This document shows positions 41,782 through 51,380 of a stretch of DNA of 64,000 nt, in pieces. This stretch comes from Thermoleophilia bacterium (GTDB taxonomy: Bacteria > Actinomycetota > Thermoleophilia > Gaiellales > Gaiellaceae), in NCBI GenBank assembly GCA_023382435.1, contig JAHDVS010000006.1:41130-105129 (forward strand), written 5' to 3'. Both the position numbers and the translations under genes were made by a program. The notes beneath the pieces were generated by a model. It saw only the letters and a list, made by a program, of their open reading frames with translations, was not told the DNA's origin and searched no databases. Positions within the stretch are counted from its first letter, which is position 1. Each line of letters starts with the position of its first letter.

Positions 41782-43110
41782 ATGACGCTCGAGCCGGGCC
41801 TGTGCGAGACGGTGCTCGCCAGGGTCGATGCGCTCGCGCGCGAGCTCGTGGAGACGCTCTCGAAGGCGGTTCAGATCGAGAGCGTCAACCCGAAGTACCC
41901 GGGCCAGGCCTACGACGAGGTCGTCGGGGGAGAGGGCGCGGTCGCGAAGCTCGTCGCCGAGGTCTACCGCGGGATCGGCTGCGAGGTCGATCTGTTCGCG
42001 ATCGAGCCGGGCCGCGAGAACGCGGTCGGCGTCCTGAGAGGGGCTGGAGGGGGCCGCTCGCTGATCTACAACGGCCACACGGACGTGGTGCCGCCGGGCG
42101 ACCCGGTGAACTGGCACAGCGGCTCGCCGTTCTCGGGGCGGATCGACCGAGATCGGGTCTGGGGCCGCGGCTCGACCGACATGAAGGGCGGCGTGCTTGC
42201 CCAGGCATTCGCGGCCCGGGCGCTCGGCGAGGCGGGCGTGCGCCTGAGCGGCGACCTGATCCTCGAGGCCGTCGTCGGCGAGGAGGTGATGGACCACGAG
42301 TGCGGCGTCACCGCGACGGTGAGGCGCGGCTACGTCGCCGATGCCGCCGTCGTGTCCGAGCCGAGCTCCCCGCCCGACCCGCTCGCGGTCGTCCCCGCCA
42401 GCCCCGGCCTGCTCTGGTTCTCGGTCACCGTTCCCGGCAAGGCCTCCCACGCGTCGATGCGCGCGCACACGTTCCGCGCCGGCGGCCTCGGCGCCGCGGT
42501 CGCCGTCAACGCGATCGACAAGGGCGTCGACATCTATCTCGCGCTCAGGCGGCTCGAGGACGAGTGGGGCCAGACGAAGCGCCACCCGCTGTTCCCGCCG
42601 GGCCACTTCACGATCCATCCGGGCGTCGTCACCGGCGGGCCGAAGGGCGTGCTCGTTCCGTTCTTCATCAGCGACTTCATGACCCTCGAGTACTGCTGCT
42701 GGTACCACCCCGACGAGGATCCCGAGGACGTGAAGCGGGAGATCGAGGAGCATGTGCACCGGGCTGCCCAGCTCGACCCCTGGCTGCGCGAGCATCCGCC
42801 CGTCGTCGAGTGGAAGCTGAACTGGCCCGCGTTCTCTGTCGACCCGGAGCACCCGATCTGTATTGCCGTCGGTGACGCCCACGAGCTGGCGGTGGCGGGA
42901 ACGCGCTTCGCCGGCCGGCCGGCCGTGAACGGATTCGCCGCCGTCGAGGACGTGTCGTTCCTGAACCTGGGCGGCGTGACCGCGATCAGCTACGGCCCGG
43001 GCGACCTGCGGGTCGCGCACGCCGACGACGAGTACATCCTGATCGACGAGCTCGTCGCTGCCTGCAAGACCTATGCGATCCTCGCGCTCGGGTGGTGCGG
43101 GGTCGCGTGA
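41782..43110 (+). CDS. M20-family peptidase/N-acyl amino acid deacylase (ArgE/DapE-like)
   Basis: A 442-residue di-zinc hydrolase. Metal-binding residues are in YNGHTDVVP (His), GSTDMKGG (Asp), VVGEEVMD (Glu-Glu), VVSEPSS (Glu), and the C-terminal VAHADDEY (His). The lid domain lies near VTVPGKASHASMR. The family includes acetylornithine deacetylase and succinyl-diaminopimelate desuccinylase; here it adjoins an ABC importer and an amidase, so it may deacylate the imported substrate. GGGAGG lies before ATG 41782, and the stop overlaps the amidase start. Confidence 0.9.
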   Translation: MTLEPGLCETVLARVDALARELVETLSKAVQIESVNPKYPGQAYDEVVGGEGAVAKLVAEVYRGIGCEVDLFAIEPGRENAVGVLRGAGGGRSLIYNGHTDVVPPGDPVNWHSGSPFSGRIDRDRVWGRGSTDMKGGVLAQAFAARALGEAGVRLSGDLILEAVVGEEVMDHECGVTATVRRGYVADAAVVSEPSSPPDPLAVVPASPGLLWFSVTVPGKASHASMRAHTFRAGGLGAAVAVNAIDKGVDIYLALRRLEDEWGQTKRHPLFPPGHFTIHPGVVTGGPKGVLVPFFISDFMTLEYCCWYHPDEDPEDVKREIEEHVHRAAQLDPWLREHPPVVEWKLNWPAFSVDPEHPICIAVGDAHELAVAGTRFAGRPAVNGFAAVEDVSFLNLGGVTAISYGPGDLRVAHADDEYILIDELVAACKTYAILALGWCGVA

Positions 43111-44561
43111 GCGGCCCGGCGGCGTCGCTCGACCTGCTCTACGCCGGGGCCGCCGAGCACGCGCGGCTCGTGCGGGAACGGGACCTCTCGCCGGTCGAGC
43201 TTGTCGAGGCCTACCTCGGGAGGATCGAGGCCCGCAACCCCGACCTGAACGCGTTCGTGGTGCTGCGGGCGGAGGCGGCACGGGCGGAGGCCCAGGCGGC
43301 CGAGGCCGCGCTGCTGCGCGGCGACGAGGTCGGCCCGCTCCACGGCGTGCCCATCTCGTGTAAGGAATCGATCGTCTCGGCGGGCGACCGGACGACGGTC
43401 GGGTCGACGTCGATCGACTTCGTCTCCGACGTCGACGCGACTGCGGTGGCGCGGCTGCGCGGGGCGGGCGCGATCCTGCTCGGCAAGACGAACGTTCCCG
43501 ACCAGCTCGCGTCCTGGGAGACGGACAGCCACGTCTACGGGCGAGCGAACAGCGCCTGGAATCCCGAGCACACGCCGGGAGGCTCGAGCGGCGGCGAGGC
43601 GGCCGCGGTCTCGGCCGGGCTTTCGCCGCTCGGGCTCGGCAGCGACGGAGGAGGGTCGATCCGCGTGCCCGCGCACTTCAGCGGCGTTGCCGGCCTGAAG
43701 CCGACGGCGGCACGGATTCCGCTCACGGGCCACTTGCCGCCGCCCGCGAACATCGTGGCCCACATGGCCTGCGTGGGTGCGCTCGCCCGACGTGTCGAGG
43801 ACCTGTCGCTGGCGCTCTCCGTGCTGTCGGGGTACGACCGCGACGACCCCGCCGCGGTGCCCTTCGTCTCGCCGCCGCCGGTGCGTCTCGACGACCTGGT
43901 GGGCCAGAAGGTCGCTCTGTACGCCGGTGACGGCGTCAACCCCGTCGATCCGGAGATCGTCGCCGCGTCCCGTGCGGCGGGCGGGTTGCTCGAGTCCGCC
44001 GGGCTCATCGTCGAGGAAGTGGAGATCCCCGGAGCGGCCGACTGGCACGAGCACTGGTACCGCGTGTTCGACAAGGTGGTCGCGGTGCTCCTCGGCGCAT
44101 TCGCGGAGGGAGACCTCGCCCGGTTCCACCCCTACGTCGGCGCCTTCGTCCGGGACGACTTCTCTGACCCCGGCCTGCTCGAGTACATCGTGACCTGGAA
44201 CGCGCTCGACGCGGCGCGCGTCGATCTGTTGCGCTTCATGGAGGAGTACCCGCTGCTGCTCGGCCCCCCGGCTTCGGTGACGGCCGGCCGGCACGGCCAG
44301 CGCGCCTTCGACCTGCCCTCGGGCAGGGTCGAGTGGCTCGAGGCGTTCTCCGTGTCGCAGGTGTGGAACGCGTTCGGCTTCCCGGCCGCCTCGGTTCCGG
44401 TGACGCTCTCCGTGGCGGGCCTGCCGATCGGAGTCCAGGTCGTCGGACGGCCCTGGGAGGACGAGCGCGTGCTGGCGGCCTGCCGGGCGATCGAGGACCG
44501 CGTCGGCCCCTACAGGCGGCCTCCGGAGCCTGACCCTGAATCCCGACTTCGAGGAGCGTGA
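43107..44561 (+). CDS. Amidase-signature enzyme
   Basis: A 484-residue amidase. The Ser-cisSer-Lys triad is present: Lys86 (VPISCKESI), Ser161 (GGSSGGEA) and Ser184 (GSDGGGSIRVP). It hydrolyses amides to acid and ammonia or amine; the natural substrate is unknown. GTG 43107 overlaps the M20 stop and the end overlaps the amidohydrolase GTG, so the three hydrolases are coupled. A second amidase at 49824 is only distantly similar. Confidence 0.92.
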   Translation: MSGPAASLDLLYAGAAEHARLVRERDLSPVELVEAYLGRIEARNPDLNAFVVLRAEAARAEAQAAEAALLRGDEVGPLHGVPISCKESIVSAGDRTTVGSTSIDFVSDVDATAVARLRGAGAILLGKTNVPDQLASWETDSHVYGRANSAWNPEHTPGGSSGGEAAAVSAGLSPLGLGSDGGGSIRVPAHFSGVAGLKPTAARIPLTGHLPPPANIVAHMACVGALARRVEDLSLALSVLSGYDRDDPAAVPFVSPPPVRLDDLVGQKVALYAGDGVNPVDPEIVAASRAAGGLLESAGLIVEEVEIPGAADWHEHWYRVFDKVVAVLLGAFAEGDLARFHPYVGAFVRDDFSDPGLLEYIVTWNALDAARVDLLRFMEEYPLLLGPPASVTAGRHGQRAFDLPSGRVEWLEAFSVSQVWNAFGFPAASVPVTLSVAGLPIGVQVVGRPWEDERVLAACRAIEDRVGPYRRPPEPDPESRLRGA

Positions 44562-45496
44562 CACGGATGATCATCGACAGCCACGCCCATGTCTCCCGCA
44601 GCGACTGGTCGTCGCCGAAATTCCTCGAGGAGGTGATCGAGCCGGCCGTGCGGGCCTCCGGCGAGCCGATCTCGCCGGTCGTCTACGAGGGCACTGACAT
44701 CCCCGCGATGATGGAGGCGTACCGCACGGCGGGCGTCGACAGGGTGCTGCTCTACGCGGTCGCGCCGAGGGAGCCGAAGACGTTCGGGCGCGACCCCGCG
44801 ACGCGCGAGATCGCCGGCGCTCACGTCTCGAACGACTACATCGCCGACGTGTGCAGGCAGTACCCGGAGCAGACGCTCCCGGTCATGTCCGTCAACCCGC
44901 GCTACGAGGGAGACACCGTGCTCGGGGAGATGGAGCGGTGCGTCCGGGAGTTCGGCGCCCGGGCGGTCAAGCTCTATCCGACGTACAACCACTTCAGCCC
45001 CGACGACCGCGAGCTCTGCTGGCCGATCTACGCGAAAGCGCTCGAGCTCGGCATCCCGGTGATCGTCCATCAGTCGTGGACGACGCTCGTCGACGCGCCG
45101 ATGAAGTTCCAGCGGCCCGCCCAGCTCGACGACGTCGCCCGCGATTTCCGCGATCTCACGATCATCTGCGCGCATTTCGGCGTGCCCTGGATCGAGGAGG
45201 CGATGTGCCTCGTCGGCAAGCACACGAACGTCTACGTCGACACGAGCTACTGGGCGACGATCGAGGACCCCGAGATCGTCCTGCGACACCTCCTGCGCTG
45301 CCCGCGCTACGGCTGCACCTACGACCGGATCCTCTGGGGCACCGACTTCCCGGTCTCGCCGCCCGGACCGAGTCTCGCGATCTTCCGCGAGACGCTGCCG
45401 GCGCTCGCGGCGAAGCTCGGGCTCGACCCCCTTCCGGCCGAGGGGCTCGATCTGATGCTCGGCGGCAACGCGGCGCGGATCTACGGCCTGGCGTGA
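44558..45496 (+). CDS. Metal-dependent amidohydrolase (amidohydrolase-2/ACMSD-like family)
   Basis: A 312-residue TIM-barrel hydrolase or decarboxylase. Metal ligands appear as DSHAHVS (His-x-His), VHQSWT (His), CAHFGVPW (His) and WGTDFP (Asp). This set is shared by ACMSD-type decarboxylases and simple amidohydrolases. GTG 44558 overlaps the amidase stop; an internal ATG (44567) is an alternative start. It shares its likely transcript with the transporter and two deacylases. Confidence 0.85.
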   Translation: MTRMIIDSHAHVSRSDWSSPKFLEEVIEPAVRASGEPISPVVYEGTDIPAMMEAYRTAGVDRVLLYAVAPREPKTFGRDPATREIAGAHVSNDYIADVCRQYPEQTLPVMSVNPRYEGDTVLGEMERCVREFGARAVKLYPTYNHFSPDDRELCWPIYAKALELGIPVIVHQSWTTLVDAPMKFQRPAQLDDVARDFRDLTIICAHFGVPWIEEAMCLVGKHTNVYVDTSYWATIEDPEIVLRHLLRCPRYGCTYDRILWGTDFPVSPPGPSLAIFRETLPALAAKLGLDPLPAEGLDLMLGGNAARIYGLA

Positions 45497-45516
45497 CGGG
45501 CTGAGCCCCGGTCGGC

Positions 45517-46944
45517 GTGGGCGTCCGGGTTCTCGACTGGCGCCTGCGGGGCGTCTTCGCGCGGGCGCGGCTGCCGTTTCGCTTCGGCATCGTCGAGCTG
45601 CGGGAGCTCGTGCACGCGTTCCTGTTCGCCACCGTCGAGATCGACGGGGCGCTCGAGGTCGGGGTCGCGGCCGAGCACCTCGCGCCCAAGTGGTTCACGA
45701 AGAACCCGGACACGTCCTACCGAGACGAGGCCGCCGGGATGATCGAGGCGATCGAGGAGGCGTGCGGGGTCGCCGTGCGCTGCGGCAGGAGGGAGAGCGT
45801 CTTCGACCTCTGGCACGACGTGTACCGGGAGCTCGTGCCGGTCTCGCCGGCTCCGCTCCTCGCCGGTTTCGGCGTCTCGCTCGTCGAGCGGGCGGCGATC
45901 GACGCTTTCTGCCGCTCGCGCCGGGTGACGTTCGCGGAGGCGATCCGGCGGGGTGACCTGGGCCTGCGTCTGGGCGCGCTCCAGCCGCGGCTCGAGGGCC
46001 GGGCCGCGCGGGAGCTCCTGCCGTCGCGGCCGCTCGCCTCGCTCCGCGTGAGACACACGGTCGGGCTCGCCGATGCGCTCGTCGGGGGGGAAGGGCCGGA
46101 ACCCCCCGACGGTCTCCCGGCGACGCTCGAGGGGTGTATCCGCCGCTACGGGCTCAGGCGCTTCAAGGTCAAGGTCGGCGGCGATCACGACGCGAGCCTG
46201 GAGCGGCTCGCGCGCGTCGCGGAGGTGCTCGAGCGCGAGACGGGCGGCGACTACCGGGTCACGCTCGACGGCAACGAGCAGCTGGCCGACGTGGCGGCGC
46301 TACGGGCGCTCTGGGATGACTTGGCGGGCGGCGCATGGACGTATGGTCTCGCCTCGCGCATCGACTACGTCGAGCAGCCGCTGCCCAGGGGCTCGACGCT
46401 CGGCGAGGGGGTCGCGACGGCGCTGGCCTCCTGGCCCGGGCGACCCCGGGTGATCGTCGACGAGGCGGACGACTCGCTCGACGCGGTCGCCAGGGCGATC
46501 GAGGCGGGCTACGACGGCGCCTCGTTCAAGAGCTGCAAGGGCGTCTTCAAGGGAATCTCGAACGCGTGCCTGCTCGAGCAGCTCGGACGGGAGCAGCCCG
46601 GGCGCACGCTCGTCTCGAGCGCCGAGGACCTCTCGACGATCGGCCCGGTCGGGCTGCTCGCGGACCTCGCCGTGATCGCGACGCTCGGCCTCGACGAGCC
46701 CGAGCGCAACGGCCACCACTTCTTCCGCGTCCCGGAGGGTCTGCCCCCGCGGGTGCACGACGAGACGGTGCGCTGCCACGGCGACCTGTTCGGGCGCCAC
46801 GCAGACGGCTATCCGGCGCTGCGGATCGAGCGGGGAGCGATCGCGCTTCGCAGCATCGTTGCGGCGCCGTTCGGGGTCGGCTGGCGCTGCGACTTCGAGG
46901 ACGACCTGCCCGCTGCAGCGTCCCTGCTCGGCTCCCTTGCCTGA
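45517..46944 (+). CDS. Enolase-superfamily enzyme (mandelate racemase/muconate lactonizing-like)
   Basis: A 475-residue barrel enzyme. Acid-base lysines are in RRFKVKVGGD (Lys217, Lys219), metal ligands in TLDGNEQ (Asp251), YVEQPLP (Glu286) and IVDEADDS (Asp315), and a further lysine region is ASFKSCKG (Lys338/Lys341). It abstracts a proton next to a carboxylate, so racemase, cycloisomerase or dehydratase activity is possible. The N-terminal 200 residues are longer than usual. It starts with GTG, 20 bp after the amidohydrolase. Confidence 0.83.
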   Translation: MGVRVLDWRLRGVFARARLPFRFGIVELRELVHAFLFATVEIDGALEVGVAAEHLAPKWFTKNPDTSYRDEAAGMIEAIEEACGVAVRCGRRESVFDLWHDVYRELVPVSPAPLLAGFGVSLVERAAIDAFCRSRRVTFAEAIRRGDLGLRLGALQPRLEGRAARELLPSRPLASLRVRHTVGLADALVGGEGPEPPDGLPATLEGCIRRYGLRRFKVKVGGDHDASLERLARVAEVLERETGGDYRVTLDGNEQLADVAALRALWDDLAGGAWTYGLASRIDYVEQPLPRGSTLGEGVATALASWPGRPRVIVDEADDSLDAVARAIEAGYDGASFKSCKGVFKGISNACLLEQLGREQPGRTLVSSAEDLSTIGPVGLLADLAVIATLGLDEPERNGHHFFRVPEGLPPRVHDETVRCHGDLFGRHADGYPALRIERGAIALRSIVAAPFGVGWRCDFEDDLPAAASLLGSLA

Positions 46945-46968
46945 GCCGGTCGCTCGCCGGGGCGCGAG

Positions 46969-46974
46969 TATGAT
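46969..46974 (+). promoter_or_regulatory. -10-like TATGAT, short-leader geometry
   Basis: TATGAT ends 9 nt before ATG 46984. No binding site lies between them, suggesting a leaderless start inside the island. Confidence 0.5.
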
Positions 46975-46983
46975 CGCGCCCTG

Positions 46984-48057
46984 ATGCGGTATCGGGTCGG
47001 GGTGCTCGGAAACTGCTGCACGCACGGCGAGTTCGTCGTCGCTGCGCTCCGCGAGGAGACCGGTGCCGAGCTCGTCGCCGGATGGGAGGCCGATCCGCGC
47101 CGGGCGCCGGCGCTCGCCGCGGCGCTCGGAGTCGAGCTGGCCGAGAGCCCCGAGGCGCTGATCGACGATCCCGGGATCGACGTCGTCGCGCTCAGCTGCA
47201 ACCCCTGCGACAAGGCACGCTGGGTCGAGGGGGCGGCCGCGGCCGGGAAGCACGTCTTCCTGAACAAGCCGTTCGCCGAGAGCCTCGACTCGGCCCGGCG
47301 GATCGAGGCGGCGGTCGAGCGCCACGGCGTGCAGCTCGTTCACGACATCGTGGTGACCCGCTTCCACCCGGTGACGGCGAAGCTGCTCGGGGAGGTGCGC
47401 GCGGGCCTCTACGGAGAGCCGCTCCACCACGCCCACAGCTTCGCGATGACGTTCTCGCTCGACTTCCCGCTCGCGGACCTCTGGCCCGAGCGGCTCGACC
47501 CGCCGGCGAGGTCGGGAGGCGGCGAGCTGACGAACCTCGGCTGCTACCCGATCGACTACATGGTCGCGCTCTGGGGCCTGCCGCGGTCGGTGCAGGCCAA
47601 GTCGGTGGCGACGTGGGCGGAGTACCGGGACGCGGGCGTCGAGAGCTTCGGCCAGATCGTCGCCGACTACGGGAGCTTCTTCGCGGTCGTCGCCGCGGGG
47701 AAGCAGCGCCTGCGCTCGCTGCCGTCGATGGGCCTCGCCGAGGCGCTCACGCCGGGCAACTGGCACAACGTGCTCGAGCTCCAGCTCGCCGACGCCAACC
47801 TGACCGTCCTTCCCTACGCCGACCTCGTCCTGCTAAACGGCGAGGCGCTGACCGCCGAGCGCTACCTCGGAGGCTTCCGCTGCGAGACGCCATTCGAACA
47901 GCTCGCCCGCGCGATCGAGACCGGTGTCCCGCCCGACTCGAGCGCCGCCGCCGGCCGCGCCGGCGTCGAGGTGACGATGGCCGCCTACCGCTCGATCGCC
48001 GGGGGCGGGGCGGTCGTTCCGCTCCCGCTTGCGGACGGCGGCAACCCGCTCGCGTAG
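46984..48057 (+). CDS. Gfo/Idh/MocA-family oxidoreductase, divergent
   Basis: A 357-residue protein with the two-domain Gfo/Idh/MocA plan. The usual GxGxxG Rossmann motif reads VGVLGNCCTHGE, and the EKP motif is replaced by LNKPFAE. The substrate domain contains GGELTNLGCYPIDYM. The altered nucleotide loop makes cofactor use uncertain, so a scaffold or other role is possible. Its TAG lies in a palindromic repeat. It follows the enolase-superfamily gene but has its own -10. Confidence 0.75.
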   Translation: MRYRVGVLGNCCTHGEFVVAALREETGAELVAGWEADPRRAPALAAALGVELAESPEALIDDPGIDVVALSCNPCDKARWVEGAAAAGKHVFLNKPFAESLDSARRIEAAVERHGVQLVHDIVVTRFHPVTAKLLGEVRAGLYGEPLHHAHSFAMTFSLDFPLADLWPERLDPPARSGGGELTNLGCYPIDYMVALWGLPRSVQAKSVATWAEYRDAGVESFGQIVADYGSFFAVVAAGKQRLRSLPSMGLAEALTPGNWHNVLELQLADANLTVLPYADLVLLNGEALTAERYLGGFRCETPFEQLARAIETGVPPDSSAAAGRAGVEVTMAAYRSIAGGGAVVPLPLADGGNPLA

Positions 48058-48081
48058 AGGCGGGTCGTGACCCGCCCCTGC
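48054..48081. repeat. 28-bp palindromic repeat containing the stop of the Gfo/Idh gene
   Basis: The halves GTAGAGGCGGGTCG and TGACCCGCCCCTGC are nearly complementary, with the same core GGCGGGTC..GACCCGCC seen at 58188. The gene's TAG is bases 48055-48057. It may form a transcription terminator between convergent genes. Confidence 0.8.
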
Positions 48082-48108
48082 GGATACCGGTGACCGTCGC
48101 CGCCCGCG

Positions 48109-49812
48109 TCAGCCGACGATCGGCAGGGTCACGCGCGACGGGTGCGACCGGTCGTGGAGGACGACCTGGGTCGCCGCCTTCGCCGCGCTCGGGCCTTCCT
48201 GCCCGAACGGGCCGCCCGTGTTCAGGTTGCGATCCCACTGGGGAAAGTCGGAGCTCGAGACCGTGACGCGCAGGCGGTGGCCGGCGGGCACCCGCACGCC
48301 GACGGGGCCGAGCGCGATCCGGTACTCGTACACCTCGTCCGGCCTGATCGGCGACGGGGCGGCGCCGGGGTCGCGGTGGCTTGCCCGGACGATCCCCTCC
48401 TGCAGGTTCGTCGAGCGCCCCGCCGCGTCGACGACGCAGAGCCGCGCCGTGAAGTCCGTGTCGACGCAGCTCGAGGCCGCGAACAGGGTCACGAACGGGT
48501 CGCCGACGAGCTCGAGGTCGGCTGCGAGCGGCGCGCTCGTGTAGCAGAGCACGAGCTTCGATCCCTCGGCCGCGCTCTGGTCGGCCGGCCCCATCGGCAC
48601 GAGCGCCTGGTCGCAGCAGGAGTGCCCGCCCGACGAGACGACCGGGATGCCCGGGTCGTAGACGTAGAGGTCAGGCGGCTCGTCGCCCGGCGGCTCGGGC
48701 GACAGCGTCCCGTCCCCGTAGGAGGCGATGGCGCGTCCGTCCGAGTGGAAGAACCAGTCGGCCGGTCGCGAGGCCGACGGCGGCCAGGCGTCGAGGTCGC
48801 GCCAGCCGGCGCCCAGCACGTACACCGTGACCGGAGAGTCGAGCACGCCCGTGTCCCGCCCTTTGAGGACGTGGTCGTACCAGCGAAGCTGCCAGTCGTC
48901 GACGACGTTCGTGCCCACGTCCTCCCCGGCGCCGCCGAGCGGTCGCCACGGCATGTGATACCAGGGCCCGATCACGAGCTTCTGCGGCGCCCGCCCGCGG
49001 CGCTCGAGCTCGACGAAATTGTTGACGGTGCCCGACAGGAACACGTCCCACCAGCCGCCGATGTGGATCGCCGGCACCTCGACGGCGTCGAAGTCGACGT
49101 CGTACGGGGCCCAGAAGTCGTCGTGGGTCGGGTGGGCGAGCCAGTCGAAGTAGTACGGCGCGTCCCCGCCCGCGAGCGGCGGGAAGGCGGCCAGCGGCAG
49201 CGCCCAGTACCAGCCGTGGATCCCCGCGAGCGCCGCGCCGAGCCCGGCCATCGCGGCGTCGTCGCCGCGGCGACTCGCCGTGTCGAGCGCGAGGAACGTC
49301 GCCCAGGACGACGCGAACGCGAGCGCGAACGCGCCCTGGCGGTAGAACCACTCCTCGTAGACGTGCCCGGCCGTGAACGACGGCGAGATCGTGACGAGCC
49401 CGGGAGGCCGCCTCTGCGCCGCGAGCAGCTGGTTCAGGCCCGGGTAGGAGAAGCCGTACGTGGCCACCCGCCCGCCCGCCCCCTCGAGCCCCGCGGCCCA
49501 CGCGATCGTCGTCGACATGTCGTCGGCCTCGTGGCGGAACGGGTAGAACGTCCCCTCCGACGTGTAGCGGCCGCGGGTGTCCTGCGCGACGACGACGTAG
49601 CCGTGGCGCGCGTACCAGGCGGGGTGACTGAAACCGAAGTTGCTCTCGGCAGCGAGCTTGTCGTACGGGTGGCTGATCAGGAGCACCGGGTGCGGGCCAC
49701 CCTCGGCGGGGCGGTACACGTCGGCGTACAGCGTCACACCGTCGCGCATCCGGCAGGGCACGTCGCGCTCGACGGTGACGCTCGGGAGACCGGGGAGTGG
49801 CTGCGGGGGCAT
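48109..49812 (-). CDS. CocE/NonD-like X-Pro dipeptidyl-peptidase (S15-type) hydrolase
   Basis: A 567-residue alpha/beta hydrolase. The nucleophile is Ser122 in TYGFSYPG, the catalytic His lies in IGPWYHMPW, and the C-terminal jelly-roll domain begins near DPFVTLFAASSCVDTDF. Relatives include cocaine esterase, glutaryl-7-ACA acylase and X-Pro dipeptidyl peptidase. Ester or amide cleavage is likely. GGAGGA precedes ATG 49812. It is 11 bp downstream of an amidase and probably co-transcribed with it. Confidence 0.87.
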   Translation of the reverse strand: MPPQPLPGLPSVTVERDVPCRMRDGVTLYADVYRPAEGGPHPVLLISHPYDKLAAESNFGFSHPAWYARHGYVVVAQDTRGRYTSEGTFYPFRHEADDMSTTIAWAAGLEGAGGRVATYGFSYPGLNQLLAAQRRPPGLVTISPSFTAGHVYEEWFYRQGAFALAFASSWATFLALDTASRRGDDAAMAGLGAALAGIHGWYWALPLAAFPPLAGGDAPYYFDWLAHPTHDDFWAPYDVDFDAVEVPAIHIGGWWDVFLSGTVNNFVELERRGRAPQKLVIGPWYHMPWRPLGGAGEDVGTNVVDDWQLRWYDHVLKGRDTGVLDSPVTVYVLGAGWRDLDAWPPSASRPADWFFHSDGRAIASYGDGTLSPEPPGDEPPDLYVYDPGIPVVSSGGHSCCDQALVPMGPADQSAAEGSKLVLCYTSAPLAADLELVGDPFVTLFAASSCVDTDFTARLCVVDAAGRSTNLQEGIVRASHRDPGAAPSPIRPDEVYEYRIALGPVGVRVPAGHRLRVTVSSSDFPQWDRNLNTGGPFGQEGPSAAKAATQVVLHDRSHPSRVTLPIVG

Positions 49813-49823
49813 GAGTCCTCCTC

Positions 49824-51257
49824 TCAGTCGAGGTCGGGCCGGCGGTCGGCCCACGGCGCGGCTTGTTCGTAGGCGGCCGCGGCGCGCAGCACGTCGGCGT
49901 CGGCGCGCAGCCGCCCCGCGATCTGCAGCCCGATCGGGAGTCCCTCGGAGCTGAAGCCGCAGGGGACCGAGATCGCCGGCTGGCCGGTCCAGTTGAACGG
50001 GTAGGTGAGGAGCCAGCCGCCGAACGGCTCCACCTGCTCCCCTTCGATCTCGCTCGGCCCGGCCGCGCCGCCGAGCTGCGGGAACGGCGGCACGGCGAGC
50101 GTGGGGGAGAGCAGCACGTCGTAGCGGTCGAACAGGGCGAGCATCCTCTGCTGGAACTCGTGGCGCAGGAAGACCGCCTGCCGGTAGAAGTCCCACGCGG
50201 AGATGCCCTCGCCTTTCTCCATCAGCTCGCGCAGGTGGGGGTCCATCTCGTCGAGCGAGGCGAGCGCCGGCCGGACGAAGTCGTTCGCGCAGAGGCCGAA
50301 GATCGCGCGCCAGACCGTGATCTCCGCCTCGCGCGGGTCGGGCAGGCCCGGATCGACCTCCTCGACGACGGCCCCGAGCCCGACGAAGACCTGCGCGGCG
50401 GCGTCGGTCAGCGCCGTCACCTCCGGGGAGACCGGGTTGTAGCCGAAGTCTCGCGTGTAGGCGATTCGCCAGCCGCGGACGTCGGGATCCCGCGTCGCTT
50501 CGGTGTAGTCGACACCGCTCGTCTCGAGGGAGAAGAGATCGCGCGGGTGGGGGCCCGCGAGCACGCCGAGCATCAGCGCCGCGTCGGTGACCGTCCGGGT
50601 GATCGGCCCGAGCGCCACGATCGGCTCGAGCGCGAAGAAGCTCGGGTGCACGGGCACGCGGCCGAGCGAGGGCTTGAGGCCGACGACGCCGCAGCAGCTC
50701 GCCGGGATCCGGATCGACCCGGCCGCGTCGCCGCCCTCCGCGAGGGGACCGAGGCCGGCGGCGACGGCAGCGGCGGCCCCGCCGCTCGAGCCGCCGGAGA
50801 CGTGCGTCGTCTTCCACGGGTTGCGTGTCTCCCCGAGCAGCGGGCTGTCGCAGAGGCCCTTGTTCCCGAACTCCGGGGTCGCGGTCTTGCCGAGGAAGAT
50901 GCCGCCCGCTGCGCGCAGCCGCTCGGTGGTCACTCCGTCCTCGTCCGGGATGTGGTCGGCGAACGCCTTCGAGCCGAACGTCGTGCGAAACCCCTTCGTC
51001 GGCGAGAGGTCCTTGATCGAGAAGGGGACGCCGTGGAGGGCCCCCAGCGCGGCGTCGCTCGTGACCGCCCGCTCCGCCTCGCGGGCCGCGGCTCGCGCCT
51101 CGTCGGCCGCGACGAGGCAGAGCGCGTTGATGGCGGGATTGACCCGGTCGATCCGCGCCAGCACGGCGTCGACGAGCTCGATCGGTGAGAGCTCCCGGCG
51201 GCGGATCAGGGAGGCGAGCTCGGTCGCCGGGGCGTAGCACAGGTCGAGGACGTCCAT
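49824..51257 (-). CDS. Amidase-signature enzyme
   Basis: A 477-residue amidase with the complete triad: Lys82 (FSIKDLS), Ser158 (SGGSSGGA) and Ser181 (AAGSIRIP). The sequence HGVPFSIKDL is close to fatty-acid or peptide amidases and GatA-like proteins, but no GatB/GatC is near, so it is catabolic rather than a tRNA amidotransferase. It precedes the CocE-like gene on the minus strand. Confidence 0.92.
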   Translation of the reverse strand: MDVLDLCYAPATELASLIRRRELSPIELVDAVLARIDRVNPAINALCLVAADEARAAAREAERAVTSDAALGALHGVPFSIKDLSPTKGFRTTFGSKAFADHIPDEDGVTTERLRAAGGIFLGKTATPEFGNKGLCDSPLLGETRNPWKTTHVSGGSSGGAAAAVAAGLGPLAEGGDAAGSIRIPASCCGVVGLKPSLGRVPVHPSFFALEPIVALGPITRTVTDAALMLGVLAGPHPRDLFSLETSGVDYTEATRDPDVRGWRIAYTRDFGYNPVSPEVTALTDAAAQVFVGLGAVVEEVDPGLPDPREAEITVWRAIFGLCANDFVRPALASLDEMDPHLRELMEKGEGISAWDFYRQAVFLRHEFQQRMLALFDRYDVLLSPTLAVPPFPQLGGAAGPSEIEGEQVEPFGGWLLTYPFNWTGQPAISVPCGFSSEGLPIGLQIAGRLRADADVLRAAAAYEQAAPWADRRPDLD

Positions 51258-51298
51258 TCTCCGGAGCTCCCTTCGGCGGCGGAACGTACGTCACAGAG

Positions 51299-51326
51299 CC
51301 TATACCGACGCGTGTAGCCCCTTCAA
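51299..51326 (-). promoter_or_regulatory. Promoter of the amidase/CocE operon
   Basis: On the minus strand TTGAAG (51326-51321) and TATAGG (51304-51299) are 16 bp apart. The leader carries GGGAG before ATG 51257. The divergent D-aminoacylase gene begins about 55 bp further right. Confidence 0.5.
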
Positions 51327-51380
51327 ACTTGTAAAGCACTCCTAACGCCGGGGGCGCGGGCGTGGTAAAAGAAGCCAGGC

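Noticed and set aside
49824..51257. GatA of a tRNA amidotransferase
   Set aside because: The active-site triad is shared, but gatB and gatC are absent and the neighbours are catabolic hydrolases.
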